DNA from: Clostridiales bacterium
Lineage (GTDB): Bacteria > Bacillota > Clostridia > Oscillospirales > Oscillospiraceae
DNA: 28,607 bases
Direction of reading: 5' to 3'
NCBI GenBank assembly: GCA_004555655.1
Contig: SFHJ01000031.1
Coordinates: 1-28,607, forward strand
A program made the position numbers and the translations under genes. The notes beneath the pieces were generated by a model, which was given only the letters and a program-made list of their open reading frames with translations, did not search any database and was not told the DNA's origin. Of the stretch, positions 23,012-28,607 are shown in pieces (within the stretch, counting starts at the first letter, position 1; the number at the start of each line of letters is the position of its first letter).

Positions 23012-24103
23012 TCACTGAAAAACGACCGGCATGCCCTTGCACATGATCGGGTTGATATCAAAAATGGCCGTGTCGCCGACGGCGCAGGGGACGTTCGTCA
23101 CGTCCACGACCGTGTGAAGCATCCCAATATGGCCCAGCACCCTGCAGCGCTTGCCGTTCAGGGTGACATAGTACGCTTTTTTGAAGACGAGGCCTTTGAT
23201 GGCCGACGCGGCTGCGCGCAGCTGATCGCGCGGGCGGAAGAGGTCGCGGCCCATCTCACAGCCGAAGCCGTGATACCAGCCCACGGGAAGCACGGCGATG
23301 CGCGTCGGGTGCCTGGCCTTCCAGCCTGCGCCATAGCCGCAGGTGTGGCCCTTGGGGAGCCAGCGCACCTCGTCCACACGCGCCTGACAGTAGCCGACGC
23401 GCCGCAGGCCGTAGCTGCCCTTGAATGAGAGCCGCCCTAAAATGGCGGAGCCGATGCGCACACCGCCCAGCTTATACTCGGGGAAGCGCAGAAGACCTGC
23501 GGAGTTACAGATGTGCGTCTCACCCGTCTCGTATCCCGCGTCCACGATGGCGCGCAGGACGGAGGTAAAGGCGAGATATGCCGTGCGCGTCTGCTTCTGA
23601 CTGCAGAACGCGCTGGAAAAGTGCGAATACACGCCGGAGACGGCGAGCGAGTCCATGTAGGCAAAGACGGGCAGGATTTTATCCAGCTCCGTGGGCAGAA
23701 AGCCGTAGCGGCCCATGCCGGTGTCGATTTTGATGTGCACCTCCGCAATCGCGCCGCGCTGCGCGGCCACCCCCGAGAGCACCGTTGCGTCGTCCTGACT
23801 GGAAACCGTGAAGATTGCGCCGAGGTCAAGCAACTGGTGAATTTCGTCCACGTCGGTCGTGGGGCGCAGCATCAGAATGTGCGCGTCCTTGTATCCTGCT
23901 TCGCGCAGGCGGCGCACGTCGTCCAGCTCCGTCACGCAGAAGCGGTCGATGCCCGCGTCCGCGCAGAACGCGGCCATCGGCTCAAGGCCGAGGCCGTAGG
24001 CGTCGCCCTTCAAAACCGCCCAGATCGGCGTGCCGCCGGCGCGCTTTTTGAGGTTTTTGAGGTTTTCGCGGATGATGGAAGAATCCACGATATAGGCTTT
24101 CAT
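23012..24103 (-). CDS. alr: Alanine racemase family protein (divergent)
   Basis: The 363-aa PLP enzyme interconverts L- and D-alanine, or a related amino acid, for wall synthesis. PLP Lys is in AVLKGDAYGLG, followed by DTGMGRYGF, CNSAGLLRFPEY and VRIGSAILG. The second catalytic Tyr sits in CGYGAGW. The usual C-terminal MDQ motif (GRVCMDQ) reads GHIGMLHT, so its Asp is lost. The whole C-terminal half diverges from housekeeping Alr. The ATG at 24103 follows AGGAGG and overlaps the femX stop (ATGA), implying joint function with the peptide-bridge enzyme. Serine or another racemase specificity is possible. Confidence 0.82.
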   Translation of the reverse strand: MKAYIVDSSIIRENLKNLKKRAGGTPIWAVLKGDAYGLGLEPMAAFCADAGIDRFCVTELDDVRRLREAGYKDAHILMLRPTTDVDEIHQLLDLGAIFTVSSQDDATVLSGVAAQRGAIAEVHIKIDTGMGRYGFLPTELDKILPVFAYMDSLAVSGVYSHFSSAFCSQKQTRTAYLAFTSVLRAIVDAGYETGETHICNSAGLLRFPEYKLGGVRIGSAILGRLSFKGSYGLRRVGYCQARVDEVRWLPKGHTCGYGAGWKARHPTRIAVLPVGWYHGFGCEMGRDLFRPRDQLRAAASAIKGLVFKKAYYVTLNGKRCRVLGHIGMLHTVVDVTNVPCAVGDTAIFDINPIMCKGMPVVFQ

Positions 24104-25188
24104 CGCGCCGCCTCCTGTTCGGGGGATTTGTTCTGGTTTTTGATGAGATAGAGCCTGCGGCGCAGCTCTTTGAAGATGGACGTGCCGTGCTCGACACACC
24201 AGTAGACAACGGGGCTGAGCACCAGGTCAAGCTCGCCGATGAACTCGGTAAATTCGCCGCCGAAGCCCTGCTTGAAGCGGTACAGGCCGTAGAGCGGGTT
24301 GTCCTCGGACACGTCGCCGGACACGCCGCGGAAGTCATACACGCGGCAGCCTGTTTCTACGGCCCACTGGATCATGCGCCACTGGAGTAAATAGTTGGGC
24401 ATGAGGTTGCGGTGCTCGTTCGACGAAGCGCCGTAGAGATACCACACCTTGTCACCGTAGTGGATGGCGAGCGTGCCCGCGATGGGCGTACCCGCAGGGT
24501 CAAAGGCCATGTAGAGCCGGCAGTGCTCGCCCAGGTTATCGAGCATGGCCGCAAAATACTCGGGCTTTCGCGTCACAAAGCCGTCGCGCACGCCGGTGGT
24601 GAGCATCAGCTCGGAAAACGCGGGTACCATTTCCTTGCCGCACACGCGCACTGTCACGCCCTTGCGCTCGGCAAGGCGGATGTTGTAGCGCCACTTCTGG
24701 TGGAAGCCTGCCAGCAGCTCGTCCTCCGTTTTTCCCTCGACATTCAGGCGGAAGACATAGCGCGGCTGGATGGCCTCAAAATTCTTTCCGCCCTCCTTGC
24801 CGCGAAAGCCCAGCTCGTGCAGCAGGCCTGCAAACTGCGTATTGGAGGAAGGTACGTCGGGGTCGATTTTGATGACGTAGGCGCGGTTCTCCTTCGCCAG
24901 CGCCTTTGCGCCCTCGATGAGCTCGGCGAGCGTCTCCCGGTCGTCCAGATCGCACACGGGGCCGCGGCAGCCGTACATGAGCGTGCGGCCGATCACGGGC
25001 ACGGGCCGCGTCATGAGCGCGAGGGTGCCCTTGATTTTTCCGTCCGATCCGCGCACGGCCACGGCCTGCCAGCGCCACATGGGCTTCTGTTTGCCCCAGA
25101 GGAAGCTCTGGGCAAAGTTGCCCTTCGGGTGCGACTGTACAAAGGCTTCGTATTCAGACAGCGTTTTTTCGGTGATGATCTCGTACAT
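24100..25188 (-). CDS. FemX/FemAB-family peptidoglycan bridge aminoacyltransferase
   Basis: The 362-aa protein has the twin GNAT-like fold of FemABX enzymes, which add an amino acid from aminoacyl-tRNA to the lipid II stem peptide at the inner membrane face. Typical segments are FAQSFLWGKQKPMWRWQAV, YGCRGPVCDLDD, KIDPDVPSSN, FHQKWRYNIRLAERKGV, and in the second lobe YGASSNEHRNLMPNYLLQW followed by YDFRGVSGD and GLYRFKQGFGG. The transferred amino acid cannot be told from sequence. It is the first gene of the reverse operon, with GGAG ahead of the ATG at 25188. Distinct Fem proteins may exist elsewhere. Confidence 0.9.
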   Translation of the reverse strand: MYEIITEKTLSEYEAFVQSHPKGNFAQSFLWGKQKPMWRWQAVAVRGSDGKIKGTLALMTRPVPVIGRTLMYGCRGPVCDLDDRETLAELIEGAKALAKENRAYVIKIDPDVPSSNTQFAGLLHELGFRGKEGGKNFEAIQPRYVFRLNVEGKTEDELLAGFHQKWRYNIRLAERKGVTVRVCGKEMVPAFSELMLTTGVRDGFVTRKPEYFAAMLDNLGEHCRLYMAFDPAGTPIAGTLAIHYGDKVWYLYGASSNEHRNLMPNYLLQWRMIQWAVETGCRVYDFRGVSGDVSEDNPLYGLYRFKQGFGGEFTEFIGELDLVLSPVVYWCVEHGTSIFKELRRRLYLIKNQNKSPEQEAAR

Positions 25189-25248
25189 GATTTCGCTCCA
25201 TATCGTATATTGTGTCTGTCATCCGGCAGTATGGTCATAAGTTCTTTC

Positions 25249-25277
25249 ATTTTAGCATATGTGCGCGGAAGATGCAA
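25249..25277 (-). promoter_or_regulatory. Promoter of femX-alr-mnmE-cysteine desulfurase
   Basis: On the minus strand TTGCAT (25277-25272) and TAAAAT (25254-25249) have a 17-bp spacer and an extended TGC before the -10. The start codon is at 25188. Confidence 0.75.
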
Positions 25278-25343
25278 ACCGGGACGGTATAATTTTTCCG
25301 CGTTTGCGGCAACATAAACCAAAACCTGAAAGGAGGCGGCAAG

Positions 25344-26768
25344 GTGGTGAATGAAAACGCGAAGGCGGTCGAAGCGCTGTTTGAGGGTGCGGCGGACTTT
25401 GAGACGCGCAGCGTCACGGCCGGCGGCGTGCCGGTCACGGTGTATTTTATCGACGGGCTGACCTCCGGCGGCGACATCGCCGATTTTGTGCTGCGGCCGC
25501 TGGCCGGGCTCCTGCCCGGGACACAGGAGGAAATATTTGAGCGGGCCGCGTCGGGCGCGGTGTGGTGCGCGGCAATGACGCGCGCGGATACGGCCGGCGC
25601 GGCGGCAAAGCTGCTGGTGAACGGCTATTGCGCGGTGTTTTTCGGCGCGCAGAAGACGGCGCTGTGCTTCGAGGTCAAGACGGGCGAAAAGCGCGGCCCG
25701 TCCAGCCCAGAGGCTGAGAACACCATCAAGGGCGCGAAGGACGCGTTTGTCGAGACGGTGCGCACGAACACAAGCCTTGTCCGGCGGCATCTGCGCACGC
25801 CCGCGCTGCGGCTGAAGCAGTTCGTGGTGGGCAAACGGACGCTCACCAACGTGACGGTGTGCTACATTGAAAACCTCACCGACCCGGGGCTTGTCGCGCG
25901 GATGACCACGCGTCTCAGGGCCATCGACATCGACGGACTGCTGCTGCCCGCGGCGGTGGAGGAGTACGTCACAGGCTCCAGAAAGACGGCGTTTCCGATG
26001 CTGCAGTACACCGAGCGGACGGACAAGTTCTGCCAGGGGCTTCTGGACGGGCAGGTGGGGCTGCTGGTGGACGGAATGCCGCTGGGCTATCTCGCGCCGG
26101 TGAGCCTCGGCAGGCTCATGCAGTCGCCCGAGGATCGGGCGGTGGACTATATCTCGGCGTCATTCGTGCGTTTGCTGCGGTATCTGGCACTGTTTGTGAG
26201 CTTGCTTCTGCCCGCCGTCTACGTCGCCACGGCGATGTTTCACCAGCAGATGCTGCCGTCAAAGCTGCTTCTGGCCATCATCGAGAGCAAAAAGGACGTA
26301 CCGTTCGACACGATTTTTGAAATATTGGGGCTGCTCGCCGCATTCGAGCTGCTGCAGCAGGCGGGACTGCATCTGCCGCAGGCGATCGGCACGGCCGTGT
26401 CGATCATCGGAGGACTCGTCGTCGGCACGGCGGCGGTGGAGGCCAAGCTCGTCTCGCCCGCGGCGCTCATCGTGACGGCTTCGAGCGGCATCTGCGGCTT
26501 CACGCTTCCCAACCGCGACCTCTCCGACGCGGTGCGCGTTTGGCGCTTCGCACTGGCCGCGTTGGCCGGACTCTGGGGGCTGTTCGGCGTGACGGTGGGC
26601 TTTTTGACGCTCACAGTGCACCTGGCGGCGCTCACGAGTCTGGATGTGGCGTATCTGGCGCCGTTTTCACGCGCGGCAAGCGGCGGCGCGATTTTGCGCG
26701 GGCGGCTCAGAAACGACCGCTTCCGCGACCCGGCGCTTCGTCCGCAGGACGCGCGCAGGCAGAGGTGA
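25344..26768 (+). CDS. Spore germination protein, GerA family subunit A
   Basis: The 474-aa protein matches GerAA/SpoVAF-type proteins. The N-terminal soluble part carries VTVYFIDGLTSGGDIADFVLRP, SLVRRHLRTPALRLKQFVVG and VCYIENLTDPGLV. The linker shows the conserved FPMLQYTERTDKF, GLLDGQVGLLVDGMP and SPEDRAVDYISASFVRLLRY. Four to five membrane helices lie at about 273-430, with LPQAIGTAVSIIGGLVVG. It would form part of a nutrient-sensing germinant receptor in the spore inner membrane. Initiation is at GTG 25344 or 25347 after AGGAGG. TATAAT at 25288-25293 may be its -10, but I see no good -35; a forespore sigma promoter is possible. Confidence 0.92.
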   Translation: MVNENAKAVEALFEGAADFETRSVTAGGVPVTVYFIDGLTSGGDIADFVLRPLAGLLPGTQEEIFERAASGAVWCAAMTRADTAGAAAKLLVNGYCAVFFGAQKTALCFEVKTGEKRGPSSPEAENTIKGAKDAFVETVRTNTSLVRRHLRTPALRLKQFVVGKRTLTNVTVCYIENLTDPGLVARMTTRLRAIDIDGLLLPAAVEEYVTGSRKTAFPMLQYTERTDKFCQGLLDGQVGLLVDGMPLGYLAPVSLGRLMQSPEDRAVDYISASFVRLLRYLALFVSLLLPAVYVATAMFHQQMLPSKLLLAIIESKKDVPFDTIFEILGLLAAFELLQQAGLHLPQAIGTAVSIIGGLVVGTAAVEAKLVSPAALIVTASSGICGFTLPNRDLSDAVRVWRFALAALAGLWGLFGVTVGFLTLTVHLAALTSLDVAYLAPFSRAASGGAILRGRLRNDRFRDPALRPQDARRQR

Positions 26769-26772
26769 AACG

Positions 26773-27264
26773 ATGAAACAAATGGCATTCTGGTTTGTCT
26801 TTGCAGCGGCCGTCACGGCGCTGGGGCTGTGGCCGACAAAGGCGCGCGACGCGTCCGGGCTGCTGTGCGCGCAGGTGCTGGTCGTGGATGCGTCGAAAGG
26901 CGAGGTCACGGTCGAGGCCGACTGCGGCGTTTCGGGCAGCGGAGCAAGTCTTTCCGGGGCGCTGGAGGATATGCGCGCGCACGCGCCGGGTGAGCTGTTC
27001 CTGGACACGGCGGAGCATATCGTTCTGCGCGAGCGGGCATGGTATCTGCTGCCGCAGGCGGCGTCGTGCCGCGCGCTGCGTCCGGCGGCAAGGCTTGCCC
27101 GCGCCGGAGGCGAGCTGCCCGGGATCGAGGAACTGCGCGCGTTTTTGCAGGCGCATCCGCCCGCGCTCACGCTCGCACATGCGTATGCATCGCTTCTGCG
27201 CGGCGAGCCCGTGTACGCGCCGCAGCTCACACAGACAGAGGGGAGGCTTTCGCTTGCGGGATGA
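26773..27264 (+). CDS. Short exported protein in the ger cluster, GerC N-domain-like
   Basis: The 163-aa protein has an N-terminal signal or anchor (MKQMAFWFVFAAAVTALGLW) and then strands and a helix resembling the first domain of GerC lipoproteins: AQVLVVDASKGEVTVEADC, GSGASLSGALEDMRAHAPGELF and AEHIVLRERA. GerC proteins normally have about 370 residues and a lipobox Cys. Here no lipobox is visible and the later two domains are absent. It lies 4 bp after the GerA-type gene and its end overlaps the next gene by 11 bp. The assignment to GerC is inference from position and a weak pattern; it may be a separate family. Confidence 0.6.
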   Translation: MKQMAFWFVFAAAVTALGLWPTKARDASGLLCAQVLVVDASKGEVTVEADCGVSGSGASLSGALEDMRAHAPGELFLDTAEHIVLRERAWYLLPQAASCRALRPAARLARAGGELPGIEELRAFLQAHPPALTLAHAYASLLRGEPVYAPQLTQTEGRLSLAG

Positions 27265-28276
27265 AGACGCGGCGCGGCAGCTACCCGCGCTGACGCTTGC
27301 CGGACTCAGTGCGCCGGCGGCACTGACACTCGCGGGGTTCAGCTGGCACTGGGCGCTGCTGGGCGGCGCAGCTGCGGCGGGTTTTTTCTTTTTCCTATAT
27401 AGAATGTGTGAGATGCCGCTTGCACGCGCGGTGCAGCTGGCATTCGGCCGCACGGCGGGCGGCATACTTCTCGTGCTGACGCTCCTTTGGACGGTCTTTG
27501 CCGCCGGGGCGGCTGCTGCCGGCAGCACGGCGGCGTATCCTGAGGACGGGCTGCAGTGGCTCGCACCGGTGAGCGTTTTGCTGCTTGCGGCGTTTGCCGG
27601 CTGGCGCGGAAGCGACACGGTTCTGCGTGCAGCCGGCGTGCTGCTTTTGCTGCTGGGACTTGGCTACGCGGTGCTGCTGCTTGCAGCGGCGGGACAGGTG
27701 GAGCTGCAGTGGTGCCGGCCGTGGGGCAGCGCACAGCAGGCAGCAAAGGCGATTTTTACGCTCCTGGCCGCGCAGGCGGCGCTGTATCTGCCACAGGCAG
27801 GGGCAAAAGGGGAAAAGCCGGGGCGCTGGTGCGCGCTGATGGCGCTTGTGCCCGCCGCGTGCGCGTGCGCCGTGTCGGGTGTGCTCTCGCCGCAGGTGGT
27901 GCAGCGCACGGCCTCGCCGTTTTATGTCATGAGCAAGAGCCTGAGTGTGGTGGGCGTGGCCGAACGGTTTGAACCAGTCGTGTCGGCGGCGATGCTCACG
28001 GGCTTTTTCTGCCTGACAGGACTTCTGACGCAATCGGCCGGGCAGATCGCACACACACTATGCCCCCGCGCGCAGCAAAACTGGTGCGCAGCGGGCGCGT
28101 GCGTGCCCGCACTTGCCGCGGTGCCGCTGGCAGGGCACGTGCCACAGGCCGCGCAGACGGTAATGGCAGGCATATTTTGGGGATTTTTGCCGGTTTTGAC
28201 ACTAGGGATTGTGGCAGTCAAAAAAGGTAGAAATAATTCGAAAAAAAGGGTTGACAAACGCGATTCCCTTTGGTAA
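27254..28276 (+). CDS. Spore germination permease-like protein, GerB type
   Basis: The 340-aa protein starts at TTG 27254, seven bases after GGGAGG; the longer frame upstream is only a shadow of the preceding gene. It is highly hydrophobic with about ten membrane helices, as in GerAB/YndE permeases (APC-type fold). Helix pattern includes ALTLAGFSWHWALLGGAAAAG, LVLTLLWTVFAAGAA, and LLLLLGLGYAVLLLAA. Compared with GerAB it is divergent, with PQVVQRTASPFYVMSKSLSVVG resembling the conserved central segment. The stop codon lies inside the -10 of the first rRNA-type promoter. Confidence 0.72.
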   Translation: MRDEDAARQLPALTLAGLSAPAALTLAGFSWHWALLGGAAAAGFFFFLYRMCEMPLARAVQLAFGRTAGGILLVLTLLWTVFAAGAAAAGSTAAYPEDGLQWLAPVSVLLLAAFAGWRGSDTVLRAAGVLLLLLGLGYAVLLLAAAGQVELQWCRPWGSAQQAAKAIFTLLAAQAALYLPQAGAKGEKPGRWCALMALVPAACACAVSGVLSPQVVQRTASPFYVMSKSLSVVGVAERFEPVVSAAMLTGFFCLTGLLTQSAGQIAHTLCPRAQQNWCAAGACVPALAAVPLAGHVPQAAQTVMAGIFWGFLPVLTLGIVAVKKGRNNSKKRVDKRDSLW

Positions 28277-28279
28277 GAT
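28251..28279 (+). promoter_or_regulatory. Tandem promoter P1 of the downstream rRNA-type operon
   Basis: TTGACA at 28251-28256 and TAAGAT at 28274-28279 have a 17-bp spacer. The promoter lies inside the last codons and stop of the GerB-like gene. An A-rich tract precedes the -35. A hairpin GCCGGGC/GCCCGGC (28281-28306) follows at once. Confidence 0.8.
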
Positions 28280-28356
28280 AGCCGGGCGCTTGAGAGAGTG
28301 CCCGGCGCCGCCAAAAGCGGTCAGGAAAAGTGAGTGAAAAACCTCGAAAAAAGTTC

Positions 28357-28385
28357 TTGACAAACGCTTGAAGCTGTGCTAATAT
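28357..28385 (+). promoter_or_regulatory. Tandem promoter P2
   Basis: TTGACA at 28357-28362 and TAATAT at 28380-28385 have a 17-bp spacer with an extended TGC. It shares the 16 bases GAAAAAAGTTCTTGAC with P3, the A tract acting as a likely UP element. Confidence 0.88.
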
Positions 28386-28425
28386 ATGAGAGTTCGCTGC
28401 GATGACCGATTAGCACAGCTAATCG
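28372..28425. promoter_or_regulatory. Overlapping inverted repeats around the P2 start
   Basis: AGCTGTGCTAAT at 28372-28383 is the exact inverse of ATTAGCACAGCT at 28409-28420, and the left arm covers part of the P2 -10. CGATTAG at 28407-28413 also pairs with CTAATCG at 28419-28425. The two pairings exclude each other in RNA made from P1. Function unknown. Confidence 0.6.
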
Positions 28426-28466
28426 TGAGCAGTAGAAAACAAAATCACAAAATTTGAAAAAAGTTC

Positions 28467-28495
28467 TTGACTTTTGGAAAACGATGTGATACAAT
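28467..28495 (+). promoter_or_regulatory. Tandem promoter P3
   Basis: TTGACT at 28467-28472 and TACAAT at 28490-28495 have a 17-bp spacer, behind the A tract shared with P2. Confidence 0.87.
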
Positions 28496-28607
28496 GAAAG
28501 CCCGCGATTGCGGAGTGCACCTTGTAAATTAAACAACGAGAAACATGAACAAACACCTTGGACAATTTTGATCGATAAAGATCTGAAAACAAGTTGTTCG
28601 ATGAATG
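28496..28607 (+). other. Probable rRNA operon leader (partial; 16S expected beyond the window)
   Basis: After three tandem strong promoters there is no open reading frame. The A/T-rich segment has CCTTGTAAATTAAACAACGAG and CACCTTGGACAATTTT, which resemble the boxA/processing region ahead of 16S rRNA in clostridia. The 16S start (AGAGTTTGATC) is not reached. The identification is inference from promoter type and leader style. Confidence 0.6.

Noticed and set aside
26795..27253. N-terminal extension of the GerB-like frame back to 26795
   Set aside because: This part is an Arg/Cys-rich shadow of the preceding gene; a good ribosome binding site and TTG at 27254 mark the real start.

Overview
The window looks like chromosomal DNA of a high-GC, spore-forming, anaerobic clostridium, most likely a gut Oscillospiraceae-type bacterium. 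This is an inference. It rests on dense GC-rich coding, strong AGGAGG-type ribosome binding sites, a T-box leader, a GerA-type germination operon, a PdaA-type cortex deacetylase, a small sporulation-like CC-rich peptide, Feo iron uptake and the acetogen-type MetV/MetF pair. Many promoters can be read by eye with a 17-bp spacer and a -35 of the TTGNNN type.

Layout. 1-1262: a lower-GC tyrosine recombinase next to tRNA-Ala(GGC), probably one end of an integrated element that continues to the left. 1325-4691: a methyltransferase and a large LTA-synthase-like sulfatase with a C-terminal tail of degenerate S-layer homology repeats. 4779-8396: a dihydropyrimidinase, a secreted protein with a metal-site-less NodB-like domain, a ComEB-type dCMP deaminase and a small membrane protein. 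8438-11052: feoA-feoB plus a tiny Cys-rich membrane protein, behind a promoter with an operator-like palindrome. 11078-13680: PdaA-like deacetylase, a 43-aa CC-rich peptide and a Mn-type CDF exporter.

13737-16780: metF and metV (reverse) and, divergently, a MinD ATPase and a divergent methylglyoxal synthase homologue. 16791-20504: a T-box leader whose specifier and acceptor-pairing bases both point to tRNA-Asp, followed by hisS-aspS and a stack of terminator-like hairpins. 20506-25277: reverse operon femX - alanine racemase - mnmE - cysteine desulfurase, with translational coupling. 25344-28276: a germination cluster gerAA - truncated gerC-like - gerAB. 28251-28607: three tandem strong promoters and a leader that very probably belong to an rRNA operon starting just outside the window.

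The most notable points are: (i) a dispersed palindromic element with a 50-bp identical core in two places and a partial third copy, always abutting a gene end or terminator; (ii) the SLH-tailed LTA synthase; (iii) the Asp-type T-box in front of hisS; (iv) a MgsA homologue with His at the position of the catalytic Asp; (v) a deacetylase-fold protein that has lost its metal ligands; (vi) an incomplete, reordered Ger operon whose last codons carry an rRNA-type promoter. No CRISPR array, insertion sequence or complete defence system was seen.
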